64,000 nt of DNA from Humulus lupulus (GCF_963169125.1 NC_084797.1:92537868-92601867), one strand, 5' to 3'; positions 11,220 through 24,560 are shown, numbered from the stretch's first letter. Notes: generated by a model not told the origin, from the letters alone. Made by a program: numbers and translations.

Positions 11220-12941
11220 TTCCGTAATCATTAATTCAAATATTGTAAAGTCATGCTCCAATAATTAATCATACATTTGACAAAGTAGTGGCCACAATTA
11301 TTAGCTACTAAAAGAAAATAGCATAGGCTTATGTTCATCCGATATCACAGTACTACGCAAAATATAATCCCTCAACTAGGGTTCAGCTATAACCTTTCAC
11401 TAAGGCATGGCGCCAGGTTTAGTAATTTTGATTTGATTCTTATCATAATAGATGATCATTTGTAGATCAGTCTAAATCATGTGTATTCATGAACTCCTAT
11501 TTGTGTTTATTGGATCTTTTGATTCTCCCGTTAAGGTTTCTTGGTATAATGAGGCTAATGACTTTTGTTTTGGAGATTCAATATCATGAATGGCTAGGAC
11601 CATGAATTACAATGATGGATTCCATATTTTCCTAACAGATCGAATATTGGTTCCCGTGATGGTTAATTTTTGAAATGAATAGTTATTGAGCTCAAATCTA
11701 TAATTTGATCATAGATGAATTATTCGCTCGTGAATTAATGGTACTGAAGGATAAGAGGTATTGGAAGGGTAAAACGGTAATCTTGACTAGCTCTCATTAA
11801 CTCACCAATAAATGGAGGACAAAACTACATTTATTGATTATATCAATGGACCACAAGTGAAAACTCTATAAATACTTTCAGTGCAATTTCATATTTATAG
11901 TGGAGTAATCATGGAATTAATAAATAAGATTATTGGATTAAAGAGTTTAGTTAATGATCTGGTTTATTGGAGATTCGTATTATAGGTCCATGGTTCCCAG
12001 ATCACCTATGGCCTACATTATTGTCAGGGGTAAGGATGTCAAAAGAAAGATTTTTAGAGAGAAGAACTTAATTGCAAATGAATTAATTTTCTAGGGCAAT
12101 AAAAATATTATCTGATAGTTATGGGCAATTGATTAGTTATAGATTAATTAATTATTTAACATATATTATTTTTATTTTAAAAAAACTATAGGTTAAAATA
12201 TTATTAATCTTGTTTGGATTAATATATAAAGTTAGATTAATAATTGTCTTATTTAGAATAAAATATTTATTTATTTATTTAAAATTGATATTTTGAGATA
12301 AAGATGATTTTAAAAGAACTGATATTTATTTTTTGATAAATATATTGTCTTAAATATTTATTAAATAAACAAATAAGAAAACTAGGTAAAACCCTAATGT
12401 GAACGCACTGTAGTGCACAATGAGTGGCACCACACAGGGATATTTCCTATCCCTGGTATTTGAATTTTGAATTTCAAATAATTTGTTTATTTAATTATAT
12501 ATATTTAATTGTTCCCTTTTAAATATGATTTAAATTAAATAATTAAATAGGTTATAATTAATGAGTTTTATTGTCATAAAAATAAAGATTATTTAAATTT
12601 GTTAATTATCTTTATAAACCTAAAATAAATAATTGTTAGACACATTATCTCTCTCAGAATTAGAAGTTATAGTTTTTCCTAAACTTGAAAAACTATTCAA
12701 TTCCTCTTCTCTCTATCAAACCTCTCTAGATCTCATATATTGAGTACATCTAGAGAGTCATAAATCAACATTTTCAATCCTAAGTTCCCACACGCATCCT
12801 TGTGTGTTTGAAGATTAGTCTGGAAAATCAAGGTGTGAGTCTTCAGTACTTGGATAGGAAGATCGTTGATTTTATAACAAAAGATTTGAGGACACTTGAT
12901 AGGCTACAAGAGGTCATTTCTAATCTGATTGTATGTGATTT

Positions 12942-12942
12942 A

Positions 12943-12992
<50 letters not shown>
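12942..12992 (+). repeat. (AT)n(GT)n microsatellite
   Basis: A compound run of AT then GT dinucleotides near the 3' end of the copia LTR. It creates a short meaningless Val-Cys-rich frame. Confidence 0.95.
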
Positions 12993-12995
<3 letters not shown>

Positions 12996-13073
12996 ATCAT
13001 AGTTAGTATTAATAATTATTAAAAGGGCTCATTCCCCGTTGCGTACCTCTAATTTGCTCTTTTAATACCAACA

Positions 13074-13438
13074 AACTACATGGACAAAGAAAGTACAAGT
13101 TCAAAATCAAATATATTGTAAAATATAAAAATTCACTCATATTCACACATCAATCTTTCTCAATTATTGAAACACCTTATATCACATAACTAGGAAACAT
13201 GTACACGTTCATACAGTCTGCATCTTAATAATATTTAAGAGTACATAAATCATGCAGTTTATATACAGCCATATAATCAAACATATGAGCAAGTGAATCA
13301 CGTATGGTGAGATTAACTTACCTCATGTCTTTAGATATATAAGATTGCTCAACAAGAGCTATCAACCAAGAATTTCCCATAGTCCTTAATCCTATCCAAG
13401 GATCATTATTGAGTTAATTACTAACTCGCTAAATCATA
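13074..13438. other. unassigned AT-rich stretch
   Basis: Between the copia LTR end (13073) and the next LTR end (13439). I see no gene, no clear repeat and no RNA gene here. Confidence 0.5.
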
Positions 13439-13790
13439 TTGTAACGTCCTCCTAATCAAGGACCATTACATTGTGTACTTTAAATAGTGCCAAACCTGCT
13501 AATCATGACCCTTGGTTATAAATGTGTAACTAAGGTTAGTGACAAGGGTTAGAGTTAAAAATTTTGGTCAATAAAAACGTTGACTTTTCATTTAAAATTT
13601 TAATACATACATGGCATCCCAAAAATACCTAAACAGACATTTAAAAGGGTTATATATAGTTTAAAAGTTACAAGCCAAGCCGACCTAGGTGACAAAATAA
13701 GGGATACAATCCTAGTTCCTCCAAGATAACCCCAAGTTGTGGTGGTCGATCAGCCGCATATGTACACATTGAGAACAAGGGTTTGTAATT
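13439..13790 (-). repeat. gypsy LTR 3'-end fragment
   Basis: Starts TGTAACGTCCTCCTAATC and aligns well with 46262-46588, the R/U5 end of the minus-strand gypsy 5' LTR, including the shared ATTTTGGTCA and CATGG.ATCCCAAAAA stretches. There is no primer site to its left, so it looks like the outer end of a 3' LTR, probably of the 15552-23400 element. The rest of that LTR is replaced at about 13790. Confidence 0.7.
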
Positions 13791-13844
13791 TAGATATCAC
13801 AAGTTTATCTCAGCGCATGAGTACTTGGATTATAGCTTGAGAAA

Positions 13845-13976
13845 TGTTGGAATAATAAGAGAAGAAGGTGGAGAATTTCTTGTCTGACAATTTTTTGAAA
13901 CTCTTCTCAATCACCATTATTTTTCTCTTATTATCACATAATATATATATATAGATTATATATTACATTATTATTC

Positions 13977-14009
<33 letters not shown>

Positions 14010-15551
14010 GTACAATCATAATGATGATAGGAATTGATTTAGGTAATATCTAACATACCAAATTTGAAAAAAAAATTATTTTCAAATTATTAATTAATTA
14101 AATAAATAAAATAAAAATAACACTGATACTTTATTAGTATCATATACACCCAAGGCACAGTCCTTAGACTGTGTCATGCGTGTGGCATTATTCCATTTCA
14201 GGGAATTTTGCATTTTTCCTATTTTCTATTGTTTATTTATTTAATTAAATAAATCATTCCCACAAAATATGGTATCATCTTTTTAAGTTAAAGATCACAA
14301 AACTAATTCAAATTTAATTTTTAAATTTAAAATTAAAATTGATGATCATCATTATCATCATCTTTTAAAAATCAATAAATCAAAACTATTTTGACTTACC
14401 ATTTTTATTTCCTCCCACTCAAATAAAATAATTTATTTCAAAAAAATAATTAATTTATTATATATATTTCAAAAATTCTATATTTAAATAAATAAATATA
14501 TTTTTGAAGTTTAATAATTAATTTCAAATTAATTATTCAACCTCAATTATCATACAATTGTATATTTGGCCCAATGAATAAAATTCTTCTCAAATTTCCA
14601 AATTATAGTTTTACCCTTGTATTAACTCTTACCTTGAAATGGTGTTAATATAGCCACCCTTGGGCCTATTGACCTATAATATCAAGGGCCAATAAATATT
14701 AGATTAATAATCAAAGCTCTTTGATTTAATAATTATATTTATTAATCTCATGATTACTTCACTGTAAATATGAGATTGAGCTCTTGATAATGATATATTT
14801 ACAGAGTACTTTATTAAGGAATAAAGTGTCCATTGATATGATCATTACATACAACGTTAATCTTCAATTAATGGTTCAAAATTAATAGGGAATAAAAATA
14901 CTGTTTTATCCTTTTAACTACTTCTAGTTCCTAGTGTACCATTAACTTTACAAGTGAAAGTTATGTCACAACAATTTTGCAACGTAAGCGCTCATAATCT
15001 TTTCAATTCCAAAAGTAACCCATTAGGGAGCCATTATTCAATCTATAAGAAGGTATAGATTCCATATTTGTTAAAATATGTCCCCAGCCATATATATCAT
15101 TAAGTCCCCAAAACAATTGTTCTTAGCCTGATCATTCTAACAAACCTTAACACATTGATCTAAGAATCAGATGACATATATAGGAGTTCGTAGTAACCTC
15201 AGGATTAAGACCATCGTGTATATGATCATCGTTTGATGTGTTTGATTAATACTACGAAACGATGTTTAAACAAGTATTAACAAATCACATCTGGTACAGC
15301 TCTATACATCCCTATATACAAAGTACCTTCACTAAAGTGTCCTACAACACTAGTGACCCAGATCTAGGACACTTGTATTCATAATACTAGCGAACCGTAC
15401 TAGAAGTAATTAATCTAAAGACTCCATAACTTTATTTTACTGCGAACTGTTTTAAGTTCATTATCTCAATCTCGATCCTGTCATACCAATATGAGATTAA
15501 GACCACATGGATGAACTTTGAAATTTTATGATATTTACTTAATATTACCAA
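13845..15551 (-). repeat. copia-type LTR, incomplete
   Basis: Begins TGTTGGAATAATAAG (LTR end on the minus strand) and runs to the break with gypsy integrase at 15551/15552. Composition and short matches (for example the GTGTGGCATTATTCC region near 14185) resemble the 11300-13073 copia LTR. The block at 15150-15500 is typical of copia LTR upstream regions. No TSD was found, so the limits are approximate. It has no coding potential. Confidence 0.45.
13975..14010 (+). repeat. (AAT)n microsatellite
   Basis: About twelve ATA/AAT units in a row. Confidence 0.95.
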
Positions 15552-16567
15552 TACACATGCTCTCAGCATGTCCTTCATTATCGAGATAGTCCTCTTAGAC
15601 TGGCTATCAGTCTAAGGATGATAAGCTAAACTAAACTTTAGCTTTGTACCCATCGCCTTCTGTAAACTTCCCCAAAACTTTGATGTAAAGATAGGGTCCC
15701 TATCTAACAGGGTCCCTACCTCGGAGTCCCATGAAGGTCGTACTATCTCTCTCACATAGAGATTTGCATACTGGTTAGTTATGTAGTTCGACCTCAATAG
15801 AAAGAAGTGATATGACTTCGTATACCGGTCCACTATGACCCAGAAAAAATCGTTCTGGCCCCTTGTCCTGGGAAGCCCCACCATGAAATCCATCGTGATG
15901 TCCTCCTACTTCCACTCTGGATATCTAGAGGCCGCAATAGCCATGCTCTTCTCTGATGCTCGGCCTTGACCTGCTGAGAGGTCAGACACTTTGCCACATA
16001 CTCAGTCACGTCCCTCTTCATCCCAAGCCACCAATATAAAGCTTTCAGATCGCGATACATCTTCATGGTGCCTGAATGTAGAGAATAAGGGGTAGTATGA
16101 GATTCATCTACAATCTCCCGTCTGATCCCAGTGTCCATCGAAACACAAACTCGAACCTTGTACCTCAATAAACCCATGTCTGACATTGTATAGTCTGTAG
16201 GCACTCCAGCTAGGACGCCCCCTCTAATCCCTCCCAAATGTGTGTCACCCAACTGTTTCTCCTTGATCCTCTCTAAAATAGTAGACTACAGGGTGATGTT
16301 GGCTAACTGGCCCACCACTAGCTCAATACTTGCTCTATTGATATCCTCTGTCGACTCTCTAGTTATCTTCCTAGCACTATACAATTGTCTGGGACCCTTC
16401 CGACTTAAGGCATCTGCCACCGCATTGGCTTTCCCTGGGTGATAAAGGATCTCACAATCATAATTCTTCACCAACTCTAACCAATGCTTCAAGTCCTTCT
16501 AGGTGAAGAAGTATTTCAAACTCTTGTGATCAGTGTATATCTCACACTTCTCACCATACAAGGTGTT
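15552..16567 (-). pseudogene. gypsy integrase and RNase H end, broken
   Basis: Minus-strand continuation of the pol gene that begins right of the solo LTR. At 16286-16492 is the RNase H tail and linker ([18 protein letters not shown]). At 15833-16252 is the integrase zinc-binding part (YWWLGMKRDVTEYVAKCLTSQQVK, with one Cys of the CxxC changed to Ser). At 15612-15893 is the catalytic core start (MDFMVGLP, later [11 protein letters not shown]). The core stops at about 15552, just after the MLRAC motif, so the Glu-containing end and the chromodomain are missing. Several stops and at least one frameshift are seen. It belongs to the same clade as the 29798-39264 element. Confidence 0.88.
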
Positions 16568-16572
16568 GCCAC

Positions 16573-18908
16573 TATTAAATTAGCTTATACAGGATCTTTA
16601 TTTATTTTCATGTATATCTAATATCAAACAAATTAATACGAGATAGCCTAAAACATGTTTCAAAGTTGAATTCAAAGAGGAAAAATGAATAGAATACTTA
16701 CAGTATACGTAGCGGAATGAAACAGTCCTTCCTTCAGTTTCTCTAACTCTTGTATCCTCTCTGTCGTAGAGTATTATCAAGAAACTGAACCGATCTTCTA
16801 TTTTCTTCACAATCTTCCAATGTATCCTTAGAACCACCTAGACTAGTGTGGGCAATTCTCAACACATGAGATATATATAGATAGAAGAAGAGAAAATAAC
16901 AAAGAGACTTGGAAAAGGTCTTGTGTTTAGAGAGAATCTAAAACTATCAGAAAATCTAACTTGTGACTTATTATTTTGACTTCTCTCTAAGCACTCCTTT
17001 CATAGACTCAATTAGGCCATTTAATTTAATTAAAAAATCAATAAAATAATAGTCATTTTGAAGCCCTAGGTCGAAATTATCATGGGCTATATGCCAGTGA
17101 AATTTCCCATTTGAATATAAGCCCATTGGACTTAAAATCAATGCCTGTATTATTTTCTATATATTTAATTACTTAAATAATTATTTAAATCCTTTATCAA
17201 ATTAATTATTTATAATTTGAACCATGATTTAAATTTATTTATTAATTTAGATACCAATTTATCTTAATTAATAAATCTGCCATAATTTCTCTTTTCTTCT
17301 CAAAATTACACAACTCTGTGAAACTATCCAAAATTGACCTGATCAACTTTGATAATTCTAATTGATAATTAAATCAATTAATTGAGACTATCTAGATGAT
17401 TTTATCCAAGGGAAAATGGGGACCATGGGCCTATGAAATCAAGCTCCAATATGTTATCATAAATCTAACAAATAAATTTACTAACTTATTAATTCCTCGT
17501 GACTCCACTACAGACTCAGAATTGCACTCTTGAATTCATAGAACGCTTTATAACAAATATAGATACACTATTAACTATCCATTGTTACAACCATAATGTC
17601 ACTCAATCCTCTATAGACGGTCTACAATGAGATAGGACTAAAATATCGTTTTACCCCTCATTGTATTTTATCCTTAAAACACTTAGTTCCTTGTAAATGA
17701 TATTTCAGTAAACTAATTTAATTACTGAAATGAGATCTCTATCATTTAACACCTTGAACCAAACTAAAAGGAAACCATTATTTCACTTCTTCATCAGAAG
17801 CTATAGATGTTCATATCTATGATTAACACTCCCACTCAATTATACTACCGAGTTCCCAAGATGTAAGTATGGGCTAGTCCGTAGGGTAAGCTGGTAACGA
17901 ACAAATCAAAGAACTCAAATAATACAATCAGTTAGAATACTGACCACTCAGAATTGAGATTGAATTGACCTATGGTCAACTATATGATATGACTAGAATA
18001 GATAATAATGGTATGTTTACTTATCTTATCAACTGTCAATATCGGTCCTGTCCGATGTAACATATACATCCGATCTTATCTGCTTTGCTAATGTTCTGGA
18101 AAGAACATAACACTGTAATGTGTAAGTAGATCATATCGTAGATTGGAAAGTCAGTGTAAATCCTGTGCACTGACTAATCTTAGGACTAACTTATTTTGAA
18201 CATATAATCATATTTATATTCCACTGTGATTACGTTACTATAAATAAGATTAAATAAATAATCATGAAAATAAAACATGTGAGCAAAGTGATTAACCAAG
18301 TCAAAAAATAATTTCTATTCTTTTATAGATAATAAAATGAGATTACAAACACTCCCACTCAATTATACTACCGAGTTCCCAAGATGTAAGTATGGGCTAG
18401 TCCGTAGGGTAAGCTGGTAACGAACAAATCAAAGAACTCAAATAATACAATCAGTTAGAATACTGACCACTCAGAATTGAGATTGAATTGACCTATGGTC
18501 AACTATATGATATGACTAGAATAGATAATAATGGTATGTTTACTTATCTTATCAACTGTCAATATCGGTCCTGTCCGATGTAACATATACATCCGATCTT
18601 ATCTGCTTTGCTAATGTTCTGGAAAGAACATAACACTGTAATGTGTAAGTAGATCATATCGTAGATTGGAAAGTCAGTGTAAATCCTGTGCACTGACTAA
18701 TCTTAGGACTAACTTATTTTGAACATATAATCATATTTATATTCCATTGTGATTACGTTACTATAAATAAGATTAAATAAATAATCATGAAAATAAAACA
18801 TGTGAGCAAAGTGATTAACCAAGTCAAAAAATGATTTCTATTCTTTTATAGATAATAAAATGAGATTACAAAGAATTTTGGTTTTAATTAGGGCATAAAA
18901 CCCCAACA
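16573..18908 (-). mobile_element. copia solo LTR inserted in gypsy RNase H
   Basis: On the minus strand it starts TGTTGGGGTTTTATGCCC at 18908 and ends at 16573. Identical 5-bp TSDs GCCAC flank it (16568-16572 and 18909-18913), and host RNase H sequence continues on both sides. The last base pair of the LTR end is TA instead of CA, a single transition. It is 2336 bp long, against 1830 bp for its relative at 46589-48418; the difference is a 523-bp internal tandem duplication. No internal domain is left, so it is a solo LTR. Confidence 0.92.
17825..18870. repeat. 523-bp tandem duplication inside the solo LTR
   Basis: Unit one is 17825-18347 and unit two 18348-18870. Both start AACACTCCCACTCAATTATA and end GAGATTACA. 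I see only two differences between them (C/T in ATTCCAYTGTG and A/G in AAAAATRATTTC), so the duplication is recent. The related LTR at 46589-48418 has the segment once. Confidence 0.93.
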
Positions 18909-20100
18909 GCCACACCTTTAGTGCAAAAACCATTGCTCCAAGTTCTAAATCATGTGTGGCGTACCTTTATTCATACTCCTTCAGTTGATGTGATGCATAG
19001 GCAATCACCTTTCCTGTCTGCAATAGGACACAACCTAAACCCTGTCTCGAGGCATCACAATAAACCATAAACTTGTCTTGATCTGTAAGAAGACTCAGAG
19101 CTTGAGAGTGATAAGATTCTTCTTCAGTCTCTGGAAGTTGTCCTCACATCTGTCTGACCATATAAAACTCTGATTCTCGCGTGTCAACTCTATCAGTGGT
19201 GACACAATCTTGGAAAACCTCTCCACAAAGCGTCCGTAATAACCTGCCGATCCAAAGAAACTTTTGATCTCTGAATTATTCTTCAGGCTTTTCCAATCTC
19301 TGACAGCCTCAATCTTCTCTAGATCCACCAAAATCCCATCCTTATGGTAACCAGAATTCACACTTCTTGAATTTTGCATACAACCTGTGCTCTCTCAGCC
19401 TCTGTAGTACTAATCTCAGCCTCTGTCTCTGACTGAGAGTATACCAATATATATCAATAAAAACGATCACGAACCGATCCAGGTAGTCCTTGAACACTCT
19501 GTTCATCTGATCCATAAATACTGATGGGGCATTAGTCCATCCAACTGACATAACCAAAAACTCATAATGCTTATACCTGGTGCGAAAGGTTGTCTTTGGT
19601 ATATCTTCCTCCCTGATCCTCAGCTAGTGATAACCAGATCAAAGATCTATCATGGAGAATACCGTCTTACCCTGTAACTGATCAAACAGATCATCAATCC
19701 TTGGTAGAGGATACTAATTTTTGATAGTTAACTTGTTCAGTTCTCTATAATCGATACACATTCTCAAGAAACCATCTTTCTTCTTCACGAAGAGAACTGG
19801 TGCGACCCATGGTGAGAAAATAAGCCTAATAAAACCCAAGTCTAGTAATTCCTATAACTGAACATTTAGTTCCTTCAGCTCTGTTGCAGCCTTCCTATAT
19901 GGTGCCTTCAACACTAGCTCTATCCCTGTCGCCAGTTCAATCACAAACTCTATGTCTTTGTGTGGAGGTATCCCTGGCAGATCTTCTCGAACCACGTCAA
20001 GAAACTCACACACCAATCTCGTTTGTCCTGGTCCCACTGGCATGACCTAGGTGGTATCCACCACACTAGCTAAGAATCCTATGCACCCCCTTGCAATAGG
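18909..20100 (-). pseudogene. gypsy reverse transcriptase / RNase H, broken
   Basis: Right-hand part of the same minus-strand pol gene. Pieces seen: the RT start (19852-20043, GLPP-like linker then ELKELNVQL), the RT palm (19342-19557, [26 protein letters not shown]) and the RT thumb to RNase H (19095-19379, DWKSLKNNSEIKSFFGSAGYYGRFVE). The pieces lie in different frames. The catalytic FIDD motif is hit by a one-base deletion at about 19454, so the frame reads FID then IYWYT. The enzyme is dead. Confidence 0.88.
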
Positions 20101-20129
20101 ACTCTAGCTCTAAGTACAAATATCATAGT

Positions 20130-20720
20130 TATCCGGGGTCAATGCACAGTGCCAACTAATAGAAATGGATTCTCACCCTCAGGCTTAAAGGTTACAATCT
20201 TCTTCTTGTAATCAATCGTTGCCCCATACTTCTCTAACCAGTCCATACCCAGAATTATATCAAAGGTCATAACATACTCTATCAAGTTAACTGACAACTC
20301 CCTGCCATCTACTATCACTGACAGTGATATTACCGATATCCTAGAAACCACTAACTCCCTAGTAGGAAATAAGGTACCAAACCCCAAAGGATAAAAGTCA
20401 CAAGGTCTACATAGTTCATCAATAATCCTACTAGCAGCAAAAGAGTGAGTAGCACCTGAATCAATCAAAACTATATAAAGGGTTCCTACACTAGAAAGCT
20501 GACCTATAACCATCGAGGGACTAGCCTCGGCCCCTACCTGAGTCAGGGTTAACACTCGAGTGGGCATCAGGCTTTCCACCTTCTTGGGCTCTTCCTTCCT
20601 GGCCTTCGGGCAATCCTTCTTTAGATGTCCCACAATCCGGCAGATGAAGCAAGCCTTCAACTGTCATTCCCCAATATGGGGCCTCTTGCACCGAATACAT
20701 ACTGAGAATGCTATCCATGT
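20130..20720 (-). pseudogene. gypsy zinc knuckle and protease
   Basis: Open for 173 residues (20139-20660). It shows the CCHC knuckle CFICRIVGHLKKDC (residues 4-17), the conserved LMPTRVLTLTQ linker, the protease active site DSGATHSF and the FDIILGMDWL motif. The protease would cut the polyprotein into capsid and enzymes. The motif set looks intact here, though both neighbours are broken. Confidence 0.9.
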
Positions 20721-20729
20721 TTCACCGCC

Positions 20730-21546
20730 ACTCTAGCAGCCTATTTGTATGCCACGTGGCCTACTATCTGGCCCTGGAGCTAAAGGTGTATGTGGAGTCT
20801 TTCTCTTTTGGTCACTAAGGCCTCAGCCCTTACCAAAGCCTAAAAATTGAGGTCCTAGCCGATTGAAGTCCATTCTGGCCGCATTCTCGTACTAGATCTT
20901 GTTCTTTGCGCTCTCAGCTATTAGCACCTTCTCAACAACCTATGCATAAGTAGCCACTCCTGGCACAATAGTGATACGAACATCTCGGGCTATCATTGGT
21001 TGTAACCCCTGGAGAAAAATCTCTTTTCTGGTCCCATCAGTGGACACTAGATCCCCGACAAACTTCGCCAATCTGTCAAAATTCAAATCATAATCGATCA
21101 CTAGCATATTGCCATGAAGTAAATTGCTGAACTCTTTGGCCTTCGCAGCTTTAACTGCGTCGTTGGAGTATTTCTCATTAAACAAAGTTCTGAATTATTC
21201 CAATTCTATAGTATTTATATTCATGGTCTGTAACACCACCTCCCACAATATTCCGGCATCCTCCAGAAACATATAAGTGGTATAGGCCACTCTCAAGGAT
21301 GGCGGTTATCATTGTCATCCACTGCTTAGCCTTTAGTGGGTCTAAGCTGCCCTCATAAACCTGAGGGTGTTGTTTCTTGAACCTCTTGTATAGGGGTTCC
21401 CATTTGTTTTCCAATGCTTGAGGTTGTACTACCGCTGGTACTGTTGGTTGTATCACTGCCAATACTATGGGCTGTATGTTTCTTGCTGGATCCTGTTGTT
21501 GTCTCAAGAGGCGAATCTCTTCTTCTTGCCTCTGTAACCTAGCTTG
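20730..21546 (-). pseudogene. gypsy gag capsid region, broken
   Basis: 21178-21549 encodes the N-terminal coiled region (MQARLQRQEEEIRLLRQQQ) and the capsid start (WEPLYKRFKKQHP). 20940-21185 encodes the capsid middle (MFNEKYSNDAVKAAKAKEF, NFDRLAKF). The two are offset by a frameshift near 21190-21260. The extreme gag start lies beyond the solo LTR, from 23060. Confidence 0.85.
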
Positions 21547-21551
21547 CATAT

Positions 21552-23054
21552 TGATAACTCTATTGTATAAAGTTATTTTTATTAACTTTGAACTTGATTT
21601 TTAGTGAAAAGAGTAATGAATGTGATGTTGTTTGTAAGTTTGATTAGTTTTTATCTTTCTTTTCTAGTTAGTGTACTAATTTAGGAGTCTTTTAAGTTGT
21701 TAGTATTAAATGTAATTAATTAATTAATTCTGTTTGTTTTGTTGTTTGGGAAAGGAATTTTTGAATCGCTAAGGGAAAGAAAGGAATCCGAGGCTAAAGA
21801 GAACACTAAGCTGGAAATGCTGCTGAATTGCTGGAGAAATGCTATCGCATTTCTGGGTACTGGGAAATGACGTGGACAAAATACCAGCAGGCTTTTCTTC
21901 ATCTAACTCAGCGCTTATGTGGCAGTCACTTAAAAGTTGGGTCAGCTGGCTGATGTGGATTGGACTAGTGGACCAAAGAGAAGAAAGTGGGCTTTTTAAT
22001 TAGGGTAAAATGAAAATTGTACCATAGAGAGGAGGCAACTAAGTACCAGCCACCATCACATTGATTACAAAAAAGAGGAGCTGCCATTAACGTGGGAGAA
22101 AAGTTGCAGAAAAAAAGAGCATGAAGAAGAAGAAGAAAAAGAAGGAAACACAAGGAATTGAATGAGGAAGATAAGGACAAGAAGATCCAACCTACAACAC
22201 CATCAATCTAGGCTTTGTTCTCATTTCTTCCTTTCTTCTCTATTTTGTATTTTCTTATTTTGCATAGCTATTCTAGCACTCATGGATATTAATTTTCTGT
22301 TTTGGTTTATGTTTGCTACTTTAGTTATGAGCTAAACTTTTGAGACTTGAATGGTTAAAAACCCCTTTTGTCATGTATTTTAAATTTGAATGCATTACTT
22401 AAGCTAAATTGTCATTGTTCATTCAAGTGAACTTCATGTTTATTTACTGTTGTTGTTTAGAAATTAATGGCAGGTTATTAAGCTAGATTTAATACTGGAA
22501 AGGTTAAATCTAGTAGTTGGTACTTGAATGATGCAAGAGAACATCCATTTTTTAGGTTGTTCTTAGTAAGTAGAATAGGAATATTTTACTACCTTGCATA
22601 ACTTTGAGAATTGATGCTTAAATTATGTTCTTGAATCTGATTTAACATAGGAATATATTGGATTAGATGATAGAACTTATTTCATGAGTTTTGGAAAAAT
22701 CTCATGGGCTTGTAAGGAATTCTAGTTAACTCTGTGCATTTTGCTGAAGTAATGCTGTAACAACTGGGCAGATAAAACATAGGGGGATTTAGCTATTCAA
22801 GTCTATCATTCCATAGATACTTTTTCTTGCAGTTAATTTTCCAGCATTTGTAGCAATATTTTAATCTTGATTCCAGTTTAATCATTTTATTTTAGTTCAC
22901 AACATCCAATCAATTTATTTTCTTAAAATCCAAATTGTTAAATAATTGATTTTGCATTAAATTTCACTTGCAATCCCTGTGGAGACGATCTTACTTATCA
23001 CTTTATTACTTGTTTGACGATTGCGTATACTTGCGTATATTAATTTTCACAACA
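21552..23054 (+). mobile_element. Athila/Tat-type solo LTR inserted in gypsy gag
   Basis: Starts TGATAACTCTATTG and ends TTTTCACAACA. Perfect 5-bp TSDs CATAT flank it at 21547-21551 and 23055-23059, and minus-strand gypsy gag/leader sequence resumes on the right. The 3' end (AATCCCTGTGGAGACGAT...TTTGACGATTGCGTATACTTGCGT) is the well-known U5 end of plant Athila/Tat-like LTRs. It is 1503 bp with no internal domain. Several GAAGAAGAA-rich stretches near 22120 give open frames without meaning. Confidence 0.9.
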
Positions 23055-23059
23055 CATAT

Positions 23060-23400
23060 CAGCAAGCACATGATGCTAGTTCTCTGGAGTTGGCGGTGGG
23101 GCCTGGCCCTGGTCATTCTTTTCCCTGGCTTGTATTTCTTGGCCACCCAACCTCTCTGCCCTTCGAGGAAGCACACTTACAACTGTCCCACTCTGTAGTG
23201 ATCAATTCAGTCGTTAGGTAAGTAATAACTATACCTCTTACCGCCCTGCAGTCCAAGACCAAGCAAACAAACAGATGCAATGCTAATAAGCATTTTCTGG
23301 CTTATATGCAATTAACAACGCTAATAAGCGTGTCCAGACCTACATTTCCATATAACAACGCTAATAAGTGTTTCCTTTACATTCACAAGCAATAACAATA
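23060..23400 (-). pseudogene. gypsy gag start and leader
   Basis: Continuation of the 15552-21546 element. The GGGGCCTGGCCCTGGTCATTC stretch matches the gag start of the 40449-50380 element near 45800. The leader that follows contains the AA(C/T)GCTAATAAGC word three times (about 23285, 23318, 23353), also seen in the leader of that element near 46025. The primer site and 5' LTR were not found. Confidence 0.7.
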
Positions 23401-24560
23401 ATTTTCCTCTTCAACTCTTTATCACTTCCCGTTAAAGTGCTGAAGTTCTTAACCAACAATTTACTAGGAATTAATCATGAATTGATTTATATATCATAAT
23501 TTGCGAATGTCATTTTTATAAATATTATGACTTAGCTTTAAAGTTATGTCAAGGATTTTAAAATTTAAAATTTCCTTGGATATCAATTTGACACTATCAT
23601 GAATGTCACACCAATGACTCATAATCCTATGCCGCTTATAATACTTCTTAATCGAGTACTACTTTAGCCTCGAGCTATATTAGTATACGACTTAGAATTT
23701 ATATCCATAATTTTCTAATCTTTAGAAATCGCTATTCTAACTGATTCTAAAACAAAGAACGATTTTTAAAAAATTAACTCAACACGAGTTCATAAGTTTT
23801 CTAAGAAAATAGGCAGCATAATTCCTACAAAACAGACATTCCCAAATTTTAAAATCCTGCAATGAAAGTATATAACAGTCCCTGAGTAGACAGATATATA
23901 ACAATTTAATTGAGTATATTAATTAACTCTTAATATAATATGAACATACATAATTGAATTTAATTTTCTAAATCGCAATAAATTTCAAAACTCAAAAAAA
24001 TTAAAATTTGAGTTAGGAATTTATACCATAGCAATCGGGATAGTGCAACGGGGTTGAGGGTGATGTTGGGAGCTCAAGACGAGCCTCTTGTCACCTCACG
24101 TTGTTGCTGGCAGAAACCCATGCCGGACCTCCGGCAACAATGGTGGCAACACCACCCCAGCTATGCCGGTTGGGTCACGAAATTGGTGGGGCTTGAAAGC
24201 CCTAACCACAAGGAGACTAAAGAAGGTGGCGGTGTGACCCACGACAGCTCAGGGGTCAGAACTAATCGAAACTGCTTGAAATTCCATGGATTTTTCCAAT
24301 GGGTGTCCTCGAATGGTGCTCGTTTATCCAAGACTGCAAAAACAACAAAATCTGCACCCGCAGACTCTAGGCAGGATGAGTCGGGCCCTTCCACTATCCT
24401 TCCAGTGCTTCATGAGGTTGTTGTTCCTTATCCATCGAGCCAGGTGAAGAAAACTCGTCCTTCCCACACTGCAATCCAGGATCATAAGTTCACGGTTGCA
24501 CCCTACGTTTTTGAGTTTGTGGTCGACAATGCCGTCGGCACCACAGGAGCTCAACTAGAT
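23401..24560. other. unassigned region
   Basis: 23401-24040 is AT-rich with nothing recognisable. 24041-24560 is less AT-rich and carries a 191-residue plus-strand frame (24054-24629) that matches no family I know. Its last third lies antisense to a decayed Tat-like pol fragment, so I do not call it a gene. Confidence 0.45.

Larger units (their letters stand above)
9579..13073 (+). repeat. 3' LTR of the copia element, split by another LTR
   Basis: Begins TGTCGGGTTTTATGCCC right after a purine run (GTGCAAGTGGAAGTT) that follows pol, and ends TACCAACA at 13073. The same opening, TGTTGGGGTTTTATGCCC read on the minus strand, starts the solo LTR at 16573-18908. The LTR is interrupted at 9645/9646 by the GC-rich-family LTR. 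It resumes somewhere between 11160 and 11300; I could not fix the point. The 11300-13073 part is AT-rich U3/R/U5 sequence without genes. Confidence 0.75.

Noticed and set aside
12802..12996. 64-residue frame ending in Val-Cys repeats
   Set aside because: It runs through a GT microsatellite in a copia LTR.
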